A stretch of 64,000 nt of DNA from Planoprotostelium fungivorum (GCA_003024175.1 MDYQ01000014.1:1-64000), one strand, 5' to 3'. Counted from the stretch's first letter, positions 12,244 to 24,574 are shown. Notes: generated by a model from the letters alone, not told the origin. Numbers and translations are program-made.

Positions 12244-12271
12244 CGGAGGATATAAATTTCTGTATCCTCCG
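12244..12271. promoter_or_regulatory. Hairpin-forming inverted repeat with TATA-like centre
   Basis: Arms CGGAGGATA and TATCCTCCG are perfect 9-bp complements around a 10-bp loop. TATAAAT spans the end of arm 1 and the loop, 65 bp before the start codon at 12319. It could be a core promoter flanked by a palindromic operator, or a 5' UTR hairpin. Confidence 0.35.
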
Positions 12272-12284
12272 AGTTTGCAGCCAG

Positions 12285-12300
12285 ATCACATCACCGAACA
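12285..12300 (+). promoter_or_regulatory. 16-bp upstream motif shared with a distant gene, copy 1
   Basis: ATCACATCACCGAACA lies 19 bp before the ATG at 12319. The same 16 bp recur 17 bp before the ATG at 52829. Shared position suggests a 5' UTR or initiator element. Confidence 0.3.
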
Positions 12301-12318
12301 AACAAGAAAAGAACACAC

Positions 12319-13316
12319 ATGGGAAATTCAGAGTCAACTCCACAAGAGGAAGGTAGATCATGTGACTCCTTTTAACCTGAAGATGACGTCATAGGTTCAT
12401 GTGAGTGTGGAAAACCAATCGCAGAGAGCTGCGCTGCCAATCAGCCGTACAATCCCAAACTCGTTGGAACAGTCAAGAAAGACTATAAGAGACATCTCAT
12501 TCTCTGCTCGGGACAGATGGATTGGACTGGAAAACCAGAAAAGGAATCTGGTACATTCATCAATTCTCTGACTAAAGAGTTGAAGAGCAGAAATCTACCT
12601 GTGAGCAGATTGATGACACAGAAGGGATCAACTTACCGTTGCAGGACGGTGAACCTGGGACCCTTTTCACCTTATGTAGTGAGCCCAACCGTAGTGATAA
12701 AGGCGTAGATATCATCGTCTATCCTGAAGGTGTGTACTCGAATGAGGAGGTTCTGAGCGAGAAAGGTGTTCGATATTTCCAAGTAACAGAAGCGGATCTT
12801 CCTTCCTTTGTCGATCACATCCTCAAAGACGAGGCACCTCCCAACATCCACAAAGAAAAGTGTGTATCATCAAGTGTGCAACTCTTACCAGCAACAGAGT
12901 TACATGGGAGCATGTAGTGCTGGTCTGTACACACGGAACCAGGGACAAACGGTGCGGTAGAATTGGACCTCAGGTGAGAGAGCCTTGTATATCGATCTGA
13001 ATGGATCAGGTGGTAGACCAGCTGACGGGAATGCTGAGCGAGAGGAATATCTCCAGCGATAAGGTGGCCATTCTGGGTAGCAGTCACTTGGGAGGACACA
13101 AGTATGCAGCTGTAGTCGTTGTATACCCCGAGGGCGATTGGTACGGACAGATGACGGCCAAGAACGCTTCTGATCTGATGGACGCTTATCTGCAATGTAA
13201 GAGCCTCTACCCTCCCGGTTTCAGAGGAAAGATGGTGGGTCATAGGATGTCTCTGTTCACATCATTCACGTACACAGGGCGAGTCAATCCAGCAGTCCAA
13301 GGAGAGAGTGAAATAA
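12319..13316 (+). CDS. Sucrase/ferredoxin-like [2Fe-2S] protein (Apd1/AIM32 family)
   Basis: This family has a thioredoxin-like fold with a [2Fe-2S] cluster bound by two Cys and two His. The sequence shows the signature VCTHGTRDKRCGRIGP (C-x8-C) near 12925 and SSHLGGHKYAA (H-x3-H) near 13080, followed by VVVYPEGDWYGQM. Upstream LILCSGQMDW matches the family's first half. Exons start at MGNSESTPQEE (12319) and end FRGKMGESIQQSKERVK with TAA at 13314-13316. Introns are about 36-45 bp. No clear mitochondrial presequence is visible, so a cytosolic Apd1-like role in redox or metal tolerance is as likely as the AIM32 role. An AATAAA overlaps the stop codon. Confidence 0.85.
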
Positions 13317-13317
13317 A
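13312..13317 (+). terminator. Polyadenylation signal overlapping the stop codon
   Basis: AATAAA contains the TAA stop of the [2Fe-2S] protein gene (TAA at 13314-13316), so the 3' UTR must be only a few tens of bases if the signal is used. Confidence 0.4.
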
Positions 13318-13637
13318 TACAGTCATCATCTCGTACATTCAAATGAAGATCTGATGAATGTTCACGTTGACATACAATATGGAAACACCTCCATCAAAAA
13401 TATTTTGATGTACTTCCGTAGTAGGAATCGTGATCAACTTGTGAAATTCCTTTCTCAACAATGGAAATAATCTTAACCCGACAGCGATGGAAGAGACAAT
13501 CTGTGTGAGTGTGAAATGAACGCGTTATCGTGGTTCCCGACAGAGGACATCTTTCTGCAAATCAAAAGACAATCTCGGTATTAACCTTTGTAGAAGAAGA
13601 CAGGTATCATGTTCTATTTATCAGACAACAGATTGAC
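13317..13637. other. Convergent intergenic region
   Basis: It lies between two converging genes. Only an A/T-rich palindrome (CATCAAAAATATTTTGATG near 13392) stands out. No coding content. Confidence 0.4.
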
Positions 13638-14436
13638 CTATTTAGCTGGCTTATCGTTACGAGTAAGATTGGTGATCAGCTCATCCAAAGGCTGTAACTC
13701 CTTCTTGTCTACGAGATTGAACTCGCAAATGAAGTAGTAAAAATGCTTGAAGCACGTATTCAGATGGGCTTCTTCTCCTAGAGAGACAATCTTGTGGAAG
13801 TGAGAGTAGTATATGTGTGCGTAGACACGGAACAATCTCTTGAAGATCTGCTTGATGATGTCCTTGAATGTCTTGGGGAATGGGACGTCTGGATCGTATT
13901 ACAATCAAATAACATCAGTCTAGACGCACCAACACGGGAAGGGAAGATGCTCTCATCATCTAATATGCTTTGGACCCACGTCATCAGGTAATCGACATAC
14001 TCGGGTGCTGATACCTTGATGGGCTTCTTGATTGTCTCTCCGTCTGCCCAAAGATATTCATATCTATTGATCTTAATGATAGAGCTTGAGAGGTTTGAAT
14101 GATATTGCTCACTTGGGCCCGGCAGACATGACCTCACATGTCTTCTGAGTGCAGAACTCGGTGATGCTTCCATAGAGGAGGTTGATTTGATTGAAGAAGT
14201 CCACGGCTGCATGCCATCGTCAGCGACACATCGGAAAGACATCCGAATAAATGCTCACTGTTCACGGCCAGCCACTCGTTCATATCCTCCCTTTCTGGAA
14301 GAATCACAGCCTGTCTCAGATTACCCGAGCCAAGAGTTGCTTTGGCTTGCTTGTGTAGCTCCCATCTCTTTGTCCCCTTTGAGAAGGTCTTCTTCGGCTT
14401 GAAGGTTTTGCTTCGGTCAGCACTACTGTAATTCAT
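13638..14436 (-). CDS. MOB1: MOB kinase activator (MOB1 type)
   Basis: MOB1 binds and activates NDR/LATS kinases in Hippo/mitotic-exit signalling. Starting at 14436, [21 protein letters not shown] is a MOB1 N-terminus. Later exons carry [33 protein letters not shown] (Cys pair of the zinc site), [33 protein letters not shown] and [11 protein letters not shown] (His pair). The end is [19 protein letters not shown] then [17 protein letters not shown]. Length, about 210-215 residues, and motif order are normal. At least three short introns are present. It is divergent from the unrecognised gene at 14582, with 145 bp between the start codons. Confidence 0.93.
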
Positions 14437-14581
14437 GGTCAGAAGACCTTCTCCTTCCTCCGGATACTCACAAGACCTTCAGCATCTTGCTCCTTGGCTG
14501 TTGCGAGAATATCTAAAAAATGCATCCGTCTCATAAGTCTCACTACAACACTTGCTTGACACGAAAGAGGGAACAGACTCA

Positions 14582-16069
14582 ATGAACAAAGAAGACGATG
14601 GACAGACGGATATCACGGCTGCTGCAGAGACATTAGGATCACTTGACCCCTCTCGTCAACTGTCGGCTCCGTTTACAACAGAAGGGTTGTTACCAGTCGT
14701 GAATGTTAGTTCTAACTGTTTGGACATATCACGAGATACTGAATGTCCATGTAGGATGGTAAATTGCATCATCCGCATAACATGTGTGAGGCAGGGGAAG
14801 TACCGGAGTCAGAGGTCTTATTAGACCCGAATCAGCAACACCAGCAAGGCGCAGAGATGGTCAGTATAAAGAACCAACTTACGCATAAATCAGTGACTTA
14901 CGTTACGGGATCAGGGTCACGGACATCATGCTACTCTTCCTTATGCAGAATGGAACCAAAAAGAATGGAACGAATTTATCCAAGACTGCCTGCTTTTTCT
15001 CAACGAGACCAACCCCAGTGATATGAGATTATTCCACACTGATAAACAGATTCTCCCAGGTGAAGTTCTCTCAAAGAACGAACAAATATCGCACCTGTTC
15101 TCAAACGTTTGCAGAGACATTTGATCAACAGGGAGGTGTCTTCTGCTATCCCTTCAGGGGAGCATTTCTTCCTTCTGGGCATTCAGACGGTAGAGTTTGG
15201 AAACCCTCTCAAGGGCCAAAGCACACGGGCAGTTGGATGATGAAGAGATACTTTTACCACAAAGATGCAACTTCTGGCATCAGGACCAAGAGGTGACACC
15301 CCATGAAGACGTCACGATTTACACATTGCAGACAGGTCACATGGTTGGTGGGGAGGGAGAGCTGGTTCTTCATCGAATATCGCAACAGCGCCGCAAAGGG
15401 AAAGGTGAAGCTGAATGAGCGATTCCCATCTGAATCCTCCGAGGTCAAGTTGGACGAGATCATGAACCTCCCCACAGGCATCGACTGGCCGTTTCTCCTG
15501 CACTCGGTGGTCCAATACTGCGCCATGAGGAATGGCTCCAACGTCGTTCCCGTCTCCGCATCGGCCTTCGTCAACTCGATCACCTCCCAACTCTCCACGC
15601 CCACTGCTCAGAATCCATCCACTCCAAACGCTCCCGTCTCCGCATCGTACGAAACCGCCGTTCTGACTACCACTACGGCACCGAACAGTGTCCTGGGGAG
15701 GAGAAACAAGGTGAGAGGGAGGAAGTGATGAAGCTGACGTGAGCAGAGAGGAGACGGACAGGGACCGGTGGGTGGGTAGAGGGAGGTAACTGAAGAGTGC
15801 AGGTCGACGGGACGTACGAAGCGTTGAAGAAGGCACGAAACATATTACGGGAGTACGGTCAGAACAGCGGAGATACGAGTAGTGAGCAGAATGACGACAA
15901 GGGGAATTTCCACCAGATGGTCTCTGGGACGCCCACCCAATCGTCAACAGAACTCCTGTCGGTGGGTGGCACACGCGCACAGCTCTCTGACTCTTCACAG
16001 ATGGAACATCAACAAGGAAACAACCACACTACGGAGGAGTACAGCTCTTTCAATGCCATCCCATCGTGA
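14582..16069 (+). CDS. Unrecognised protein with aromatic/basic central domain
   Basis: Six exons join in frame from ATG 14582: MNKEDDGQTDITAAAET..., a His/Gln-rich linker with HQQG, an acidic-aromatic helix (PYAEWNQKEWNEFIQD), then a compact domain at about 15117-15410. That domain has FCYPFRGAFLPSGHSDG, WKPSQGPKHTGSWMMKRYFYH and RQVTWLVGRESWFFIEY. The spacing of W, Tyr-rich and Arg/Lys strands recalls beta-sheet DNA-binding folds such as CG-1 or NAC/WRKY-type domains, but I cannot assign one. A conserved-looking acidic segment (LPTGIDWPFLLHSVVQY) follows, then a Ser/Thr/Asn-rich tail ending SFNAIPS. It may be a transcription-related protein. Function is unknown. Confidence 0.7.
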
Positions 16070-16335
16070 CGATGATTCAATCGCTCAATAAAGAGAGGAG
16101 AAAATCGCACTCCCTTAAGTATCCTCACACGCAGAGAGCTGTTGGCGAAGGGAGTTGTATTGTGATGGAGGTAGTAGGGTGATGGAGATAGTAGGGTGAT
16201 TGAGGGGTTCGTGTAGTGTCCGTAGTGCACCAAAGAACGGTAGCTTAACCCGGAGATCTCTGGCAGATCTATTTGTTGACATCAACTCTTTTTGAGGGAA
16301 AGAGACAGGACCACTTTTTCCGTGCCCTTCTTGAG

Positions 16336-18234
16336 ATGGGCCACAAGCCGTCGAAAGAGAAGACAGGTGAGGCTCTCGTCTTTCGTTTCTGTCGTGATTT
16401 TAATTCCAAAAAGAGAGGCCTGAGTCCAAAAATGGGAAGGGATCGGCCTCTAATACCCCAAAGACACCTCACAAACCAAAGTTCAAACCGATAATATATG
16501 GACAGACATTAAGCGTGAGATTTTTGATACATCCGAATGATAATGAATGAAGAAGAACCGTTGACAACAGATACAAGCCATTTAGCTTCTATCATTGATT
16601 TATTCTAAAGGATATACCGTCGGAATATTGCAAAGAGATCACATGTCAACCAGATATTGATGCGTCCGCCATCACAGGAGATAATTTCACTCTCCTTGTT
16701 CGTGTTCTCAGTGAGAGTCTAACAACCTCTCATATTTCTAAAGAAAAGTAGACTTCACACATCCATCGAAAACATTTAAAGTGGGACCTCCACGAACGGC
16801 CGAACAATTGAAAGCCGATGAGGAAGAGTTCTATAAAAACTGCAACAAGGTGAGATGTCTGTGTTCCGTGTGCAGAAAATGTGATTCGAATCCTCCTAGA
16901 GCAACACGGCGGTGATGCCCTCCATCTCAGCGCAAGATGTGACCGAGAGCACCTCCAAGCGATCTTCGATGATTCTGTCTGCCAACGAATACCAGAGTGA
17001 ATCCATACCCGTGCCAGAAGCCCCAGTCAACAGTCTCCTGGAGAGCTCCGATACACTAGGTAAGAACGTGCTGTCATTTGAAGACAACGAACAAACCATT
17101 TGCGACAGAACGCAAACTCATCGTGGACCCCAACATCAAGAAGAATCTGAAACAACAAAAGTTCCAGGGATCAGGGTGAGAGAGGAAGGAACAGAGCGAC
17201 AGAATGACATTCTCCAGTGGATTCGGCAGAGTGTTCAAAGGTTACTTTCCAGAGCTACCAAAGGAGCAAAGAGCCGTCGCCATAAAAAAGATGAAACACA
17301 TGACGGAGAAAGAGAAACGGAGGAACCTCAACGAGATCGGTGAGTGACGACAGACACCATTCCACGTGATCTCATTCTCACAGGACACCTGGAGAGACTG
17401 AAACACGAGAACATCGTCAGTTACTATCGCTCCTATCTGGAGGCTGGAGAGGTGAGGAAGGTGACGGGAGGGACATTGAGGGGAACAGGTGTGGATGGTG
17501 ATGGAACTGATGGAGGGTGGAACTCTGGGGGAAGCCTCGCAGATCTACGACTTTACGGATGCACACATTGCTTACGTGGCGAGAGAGGTGAGAGCCTGGA
17601 GATCGGAGAGACTGAGAGGGGTAGATGCTGAAGGCCATCGAATATCTTCACGCACAGGGGCTAGCCCACAGAGATCTGAAATCGTCGAACGTGATGCTGA
17701 CCGTATCGGGTCAAGTGAAACTGAGTGAGTGATGGATCTCCAGTGAGGCTGATGGATGCAGTTGACTTTGGATTCTGCATTCAGGTGAAGGAGGGAATCA
17801 CGCACATGGTGGGTTCTCCCTTCTGGATGCCCCCGGAGATGATTCAAGGGAAGGCCCATGGATGCCCCGTGGACATATGGAGTCTCGCCGTCTCACTCTT
17901 GGAGATGCTGCAGAAGAAACCACCCAACAGAAACTCTTCGGTCAAGGCCATGTACGTCGCCGGGTCCTGTGGGTTGCTGCCCATACTCCAACAACAGAGG
18001 GACAAGAACAAGATCTCCAAAGACCTCCACTGCTTCTTATCGGGCTGTCTGGAGATGGATCCGACGCGGAGAGCCACAGCATCACAACTCCTAACGGTGC
18101 GTCTGTGTCGATGAGAATCCACTGACACATCACAGCACAAGTTCTTAGACAATGCACCCGACCGGAGTATCATGAGTACCATCATCAGCTCCGTCTTCGT
18201 CGCCCAGATGCTCACGAGCGGCGGTTTTGTATGA
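16336..18234 (+). CDS. PAK/STE20-like protein serine/threonine kinase
   Basis: The ATG at 16336 begins [15 protein letters not shown]. About 220 N-terminal residues are divergent; [13 protein letters not shown] recalls the segment just before PAK kinase domains, but no clear CRIB motif is seen. The kinase domain (about 17175-18150) has a glycine loop [11 protein letters not shown] formed across an intron ending at 17218, AVAIKKMK, the alphaC Glu in [15 protein letters not shown], catalytic [20 protein letters not shown], an activation segment [16 protein letters not shown] and the D-x-W-S-L motif in [13 protein letters not shown]. These are PAK-group features with all catalytic residues present. 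It ends SGGFV* at 18234, only 20 bp before the stop codon of the convergent CRAMP1-like gene. About ten introns of 36-60 bp. Likely role: cytoskeletal or polarity signalling. Confidence 0.88.
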
Positions 18235-18254
18235 ATACACGATCGAAAAAGAGT

Positions 18255-20359
18255 TTATCCGTGATGATCGTAGGCGCTTCTGTAGGCCTCTTGTGTCGTC
18301 GTGGGGCTTCTGTAATTCTCCTGTGTCATTGGACTTCTATACGTCTCCTGTGTCATTGGACTCTGTGCCATTGGACTCCTGTAATTGTCCTGTGTCATGG
18401 GACTTCTATACGTCTCCTGTGTCATTGGACTCTGGTAGATCTCCTGTGACGTCCTGAGGTATTCACTTCCCTCGTACGGTCCCTCCGTCCCCGTGCTCTC
18501 CGTTAACGTGTTGCCTAACGTGCTCCCCAGCGTGCCTAACGTGAAGTAGTTGTTGTCGTACTCCGAGGAGGAGGTCAGATTGCCAGAGCTGTAGTGAGGT
18601 GGATAGAGGGTGATGTTGCCCTCGATGGGGTCTCGTGGGGACAGCTCCAGTTCAATGGGAGGAGCCTGTAGGCTGTTGTTGGGGTTGTCGAGGGGAAGAG
18701 AGAAGGGTGAGGTCGTGTTGCGGTACAGATAGGGATGCCATGCGTATTCGATCCTGACCACCGGTGAATTTCCACAGGTCAGTTGGATGTCGGAGATGTT
18801 GACGTCGTTCGTGCTGGCTGTCCATCCGGGGTGTTGGGTGTCGTGGAGGGGATAGAAGAAGATAGGACTCTGCACCAGACGCACCTGTTCCTGTCATTCT
18901 CTTTGGTCCTAGCTTCACTCACCTCGGGGAAGTTGGCATCACGGATGGTCCATTTGTCGGATAAGAATTTGGAGAGAAAGGAGATGCTCTTGTTTCCCTT
19001 CAATGTGATTCTATCACAACATGAGATCATGAAGATCCACAGGTGTCTGTACAAGTGCATGGACATGACTCACTGTAGACGTGGATTCTGACCGTTGGAA
19101 GAGAGGAGGTGCTGGATCTCCGTGTTACTGGGTACCAACTGGATCGTCACTCTCTGAACCGCCCTGTCGCGTTTGAGATTCAAATGTTCGATCCAGCAAT
19201 GAACTCACTGAGGAGGGTGATCCGAGACGAGAGTCTTCCTGTACATTTCATTCACTCCATATCCCATCCCCGTTGTAGTCTGCGGTGGGTACATATCTAC
19301 CCGTGTCATCTTCTCTCTACAGACATCAACTCACAGGGTGGACTGTAGTGACCCATCTGCTGTGGCACCCGATTGTTGTTCATCGTCTGAGCACTGTTGA
19401 CACTCTGTCCATTGTTGTCCACGACGTTCATGACGGGGACTTTTATGTTTTGTCCATAATTGAACGATTCGGATCGATTCGTGGAAACATCTTTCGACTT
19501 TCCCTGCCTTCCTCTCTCTCCCTCGTCCTCCGCCCCAAAGGTGATGCTGTTCTTCATCAGATGTCATCTCCTCCTTCGTCTCACCTGGCTGAGGTCTGTG
19601 CGATCTTGTCTTTCAACTGCTGTGCGAATTCGGGAGAATATTCCTCATCTTTCCCACGAACAGCACGCCGTAGTTCCCAGAAACAAAAGAGAGCGTTCAT
19701 CACCTCTTTGATGTCCTTCTTGTCGATTTTGTTGGGTTTCAGGAGTTTCAGTGTTTTGTTCAATATTCGGTAGTAAAAGTAGCGTACCTAGAGGAGAGAG
19801 GTTAAAAAGTCTATTTTTGTCGAAATGCGATGGATCACGAACATGGAATCCTATGAGACGATGGACATGCGGAAAAAATAGTGCTCACTTGGTCGTAATT
19901 CTTCGTCTTGACGCTGTTCGTGATCTGCTCAAAGTCTCTTCCATGAGCTCTTAGACCGTTGAAGAAGGCCTCCATCTCTTCCAAACTCCATGATTCCCAA
20001 CCTCTCTTCGTGTGTCCGGAGGGTGAACTGCTGCTATCACGCTTGGGTGAGACGGAGCGGCTCCTTCCCACTGAAGAGGCCTCCTTCGAAACGTCTGCGC
20101 TGAGAGATCTCCTCTTTCTTCCGTCTGGTTGTCGCTCGCTCTGCAGTTGATTGTTGTTCGCGATGAACAACGTAGATTGCTGTGGGTCGCTTTGAAACCA
20201 ATTGTTCGTCATCATTTGAGGCATGAATGTTGGGGGACCATGGTTGCCATCATAATTAGAAGCATCAGTGACGATGAACAGCTCTTGTTTGATGCCGTTG
20301 ATGCTTATATCAGGAGTGGGAGAGCCACCATCATGAGCTACATACGGCCCAAAGGACAT
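18255..20359 (-). CDS. Cramped-like SANT-domain protein (CRAMP1/TKI1 family)
   Basis: Nuclear SANT protein of the Cramped/TSL-kinase-interacting-protein family. The start at 20359 gives MSFGPYVAHDGG. A Ser/Arg-rich NLS-like stretch (GRKRRSLSADVS, SVSPKRDSSSS) precedes the SANT domain, WESWSLEEMEAFFNGLRAHG through TKNYDQ|VRYFYYRILNKTLKLL, interrupted by an intron at about 19785-19888. A Gln/Asn-rich middle follows, then the family C-terminal module: RVTIQLVPSNTEIQHLL, ITLKGNKSISFLSKFLSDKW, and SDIQLTCGNSPVVRIEYAW. The last 60 residues are short tandem repeats of YRSPMTQET type encoded by a 24-bp-like repeat. In animals Cramped controls histone gene expression; a similar role here is inferred from family only. 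Confidence 0.83.
18290..18450. repeat. Short tandem repeat coding for YRSPMTQE units
   Basis: Units of about 24 bp (TCTCCTGTGTCATTGGACTTCTATACG and variants) recur six or so times in the 3' coding end of the CRAMP1-like gene. Confidence 0.6.
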
Positions 20360-20631
20360 ATCTATTAGACCTCAAATCTGTGTTTTGTGGGGCTTGAACA
20401 AAGGGAACACCGGAGGTTGTATGACCTCTTCCTGAGACGTCATATCGGGTGCACAAAATCACATTTTCGACACAGAGCGTCGACATTTTTTACTGATGGT
20501 TGAACTTCCAGGTACATTTACCACTGGAATCGTCATCTGGCTGAGCGATCAACATCGGATGAAATTAAAATGTCGACGAGTTCAGAGAGTCGCACCCAGT
20601 GAACACATTTATCAAAGGTCGGGAGGCAAGC

Positions 20632-23600
20632 ATGAGCGAGGGACCGAAGGAGGCAGAATGGATTCGCATCCAGAGCAAGGTGCGTATGACCTATCCCTTG
20701 AAAACACCTTCCCGTGCTAAATTGCATCATCTATCGGCTAACTTCTTTTAGACGTTCAAAAACTGGTGTAACACACACCTCAAGCACCGCATGATGTCCA
20801 TCAACGATCTGCGTACCGATCTGACGACTGGTCTGCCCCTGATTGCCTTGGTTGAGGTTATCTCTGGAGGAAAGCTCGTCAACAACGGAAAGTACAACAA
20901 GAACCCCAAGGTTCGTACTCAGATGATGGAGAACGCTGGTTTCGCCCTTCAGTTCCTCAAGAACGAGGGTCTCAAGCTCGTCAACATCGGTAACGAAGGT
21001 GGGCTAACCTACTTTTCACTTCACAACGTTACGACTCACCCATTCCACAGATATCGTAGACAGCAACCACAAGCTCATCCTTGGAGTCATCTGGACCATC
21101 ATTCTCCGTTACCAGATCAACATCTCTGAGGGCAAGTCTGCTCGTTCTGAACTCCTCGCCTGGGTCAGAAGGAAGATCCCCGAGAAGAACATCATCAACT
21201 TTGACCACGACTGGAACGATGGTACTGCCCTCTGCCACCTCATCAACGCCCTCAAGAGCGGCCTCTTCCCCGATCTTAAGAGTCTCGACCCCGTGCGTCT
21301 CTTCTCACTTGATGCTCTTTCTCTCATCCTCTTATCTCTCTCGACCTTGTCCACTCTCTTCCTGTGCCTTTCTAACCTCATGGTAGGAGAACAAGCTGGA
21401 CAATGCCACGAGAGGTACACAGACAGCCGAGAGAGAGATGGGTATCTCTGCCATTCTCGCCCCCGAGGACATGGTCAACCCAGAGATCGACGAGCTCTCC
21501 GTGATGACCTACATCGCCCTCTTCAAGGTGACATTCCCCCCTCCTCTCCTCTCACCCTCCATAGGAGTGGGAAGACAAGCAGGCTTCCCTCAAGGACACC
21601 TTCGACGCCTCCAAGTCCAGCGTCTACGGACCAGGAGTGGAAGGAGGAAAGGAGGCTGTCGTTCGCAAGCCTGTCCCCTTCACCATCGAATCGAAGAATG
21701 CCTTCAACGACCGTCTCACCCGTGGAGGAGAGACCTTCCGCATCCAGGTCACTGGGCCCAAGGGAGATGTACCCGCCACTGTCACCGACAAGGGAGACGG
21801 ACTCTACGATGTCGTCTACACCCCCAACCAGCCCGGTGCTCACACTGTTGTCGTCGAGCACAAGTCCATCCCCGTCGCTCAGTCACCCTACCAGGTCGAC
21901 ATCGACGCCGGAGTCGATGCCTCGAAGACCACCGTCAGCGGCCCCGGTGTCACCCCCTCTGGTGTCGCCAAGGACCACCCCACCCACTTCACCATCCAGT
22001 CTGTCGACTCTGATGGAAACAAGGTCTCTTCTGGAGGTGCTCCCTTCAAGGCACTCCTCGCCGGACCCTCTGGAGAGCAGGAGATCCCCCTGAAGGACAA
22101 TGGAGACGGAACCTACACTGGAAACTATGAGGCATCCGCCCTCGGACCCCACAAGGTCCACGTCAACCTGGAGGACAAGGCCGTCGCCCAGTCCCCCTAC
22201 CACGTTCAAGTCAAGGAGCTGTCCGACCCCACAAAGACCAAGGTCAGTGGACCCGGTGTCGAGCCCTCCATCCCCGAGGGTGTCCCCACCCACATCCTCA
22301 TCGAGGCTGTGTCCCCCAAGGGTCAGCCCATCCAGACCGGAGGAGACCACTTCACCGTCAAGGTCAAGGGTCCCAACGGAGAGCAGGATGCCAAGGTCTC
22401 CGACAATGGAGACGGAACCTACACCGCTGAGTACACTCCCGAAGGAAAGGGCGCCACCACCGTGGAGGTCCACAACCACGGCCCCGAGGGAGCCCAGCAC
22501 GTTGCCAAGTCCCCCTACCACGTCAACGTCCGCGAGCCCGCTGATCGTTCCAAGACCCAAGTCAGCGGACCTGGCATCAAGTCTGGAAGACCCCAGGGAG
22601 TCCCCACCCACGTCGACATCGAGGCGAGAGACAAGGACGGAAAGCCCATCGGACAGGGAGGCGACCAGTTTGCCGTCAGCGTCAAGGGCCCCAACGGAGA
22701 GGTCCCTGCCACCCTCAAGGACAATGGAGACGGACACTACCGTGCCGACTACACCCCCGAGGACCTCGGCGACCACACCGTCGAGATCAAGCTGAAGGAC
22801 CAGACCGGAGAGCACGGACACGTCGACAAGTCCCCCTACCACGTCAACGTCAGACCCGCCGCCGATCACTCGAAGAGCAAGGTCAGCGGTCCCGGAATCA
22901 AGTCCGGAAGACCTCAGGGAGTCTCCACCCACGTCGACATCGAGGCCAAGGACAAGGACGGAAACCCCGTCACTCAGGGAGGAGACGACTTTGTCGTGGT
23001 CGTCAAGGGCCCCAACGGAGACGTTCCCGCCAAGGTCACTGACAATGGAGACGGAACCCACCGTGCCGAGTACACCCCCACCGATCTGGGAGACCACACC
23101 GTCGAGGTCAAGCTCCACGAGAACCACGTCGACCAATCCCCCTACCACGTCAATGTCAGACCCGCCGCCGATCACTCGAAGACGAAGGTCAGCGGACCCG
23201 GTATCAAGGATGGAGTCCCCGAGAAGGTGGAGACATACATCAACATCAAGGCCATCGATGCCAACGGAGAGCCCGTGACCCAAGGAGGTGACGACTTTGT
23301 CGTGACCGTCGAGGGACCCTCTGGAGCCGTTCCCGCCAAGGTTCAGGACAACGGAGACGGAACCCACAAGGCCACCTACACTGCCCAGGAGACCGGACCC
23401 CACACTGTCCACGTCAAGCTGCAGGACAAGGACGTCGCCCAGTCACCCTACAAGATCAACGTCAGAGAGAGAGGAGATGCCTCCAAGTCCACCGCAGAGG
23501 GACCCGGACTCGTCCAGCCCGTCCAGAACGTACCCACCCACTTCACTGTCACCGCCAAGGACAAGGAGGGTCAAGCCATCCCTGTCGGAGGAGACAAGGT

Positions 23601-24054
23601 CACCGCCTCCATCAAGGGCCCCAACGGAGAGTCCGTGCCCGTCGATGTCAAGGACAACGAGGACGGTACTTACCTCGCCACCTACACCCCAGACTTTGTT
23701 GGAGACGCCCACGTCGAGGTCCTGATGAACGGAGACCACGTTGCCGATTCCCCCTACCACGTCTTTGTGGATGAGGAGGCCGATAACGATGCCTCTGGAC
23801 TGGAAAACTTCCAGTTTGTCATCCGCGCCAAGAGGAAGGACGGACAGCCCAAGCCAAAGGGAGGAGACCGCTTCGCCGTGAAGATCTTCCCCGCCGACAA
23901 GGAGGCTGAGCCCCTGGAGGACGTCAAGTTCAGAGATCTGGGCGACGGAAGATACAAGGTTGTGTACAACCTGCCAGGCTCTGGAGAGTACAATGTCCAC
24001 ATCACTCTCAACGGCAAGCACATCACGGGTTCCCCCTGGAAGCAGAGCTGCTAA
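20632..24054 (+). CDS. Filamin / gelation factor (ABP-120 type) with eight filamin repeats
   Basis: Actin crosslinking protein. ATG 20632 gives MSEGPKEAEWIRIQSKTFKNW. Two calponin-homology domains (actin-binding domain, about 20680-21530) contain TFKNWCNTHLKHRMMSINDL, LILGVIWTIILRYQI and NFDHDWNDGTALCHLINAL. The rod is encoded mostly by one exon, from about 21567 to 24054. It has eight immunoglobulin-like filamin repeats, most opening S-K-T-x-V-S-G-P-G and closing S-P-Y-x-V. The last repeat lacks the SGPG opening and ends SPWKQSC, as expected for the dimerisation repeat. Dictyostelium ABP-120 has six repeats, so this rod would be longer. Introns sit only in the CH region (four, about 45-60 bp). 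Codon use is strongly biased (GAC, AAG, GTC, CCC, GGA), unlike neighbours, suggesting very high expression. Confidence 0.95.
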
Positions 24055-24574
24055 TTGTAATATCAATGGTTCGATAAATTGTGCAATTTGTGATCATTCC
24101 CCTCTTCTTTGTTCTCTCATGTCGGTCGTTACTCATCCATGCCATCCTGGTGTACTTGGCGTGATTGTTGTCTTTGACAGTCCCTCCCCGTAATGCAAGA
24201 CGGCCGTTCGTCGGGAGATAACGGTACATTTTATGATTCTTGTCTCTTCTCTCCCAAGTGCTTCGTGAATGGCGATTCGAATTTAATTCGGTGAGACTAG
24301 CTTTCGTTCGTTCCACAGACGGTCTGACCATATGTAAATCAGAGCGACTAAAATATCAACAGCGAAACTAGGTGAATAAGCACCTCTGGAGTACATGCAG
24401 TCTTCACACCAAGTTCTTACAACACAGCAACACTGCACCTTTGGATCTATTTAAAATTCGAACAAACTCTTCTCTGTTCTCGAAAACGTCGTCCTTGTTG
24501 TTTGGATGTCGTCCTCTTGTTCTTGACCCTCTCCGTTCCTACTCCCATCAGCATCACAGATCGACTTCATCACG
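24055..24574. other. Convergent intergenic region
   Basis: 520 bp between two converging genes. No domain-like coding content, and no tRNA or repeat seen. Confidence 0.4.

Noticed and set aside
21883-23412. 509-codon minus-strand frame opposite the filamin rod
   Set aside because: Antisense shadow created by biased codons (GAC/GTC/GGA) of the filamin repeats.
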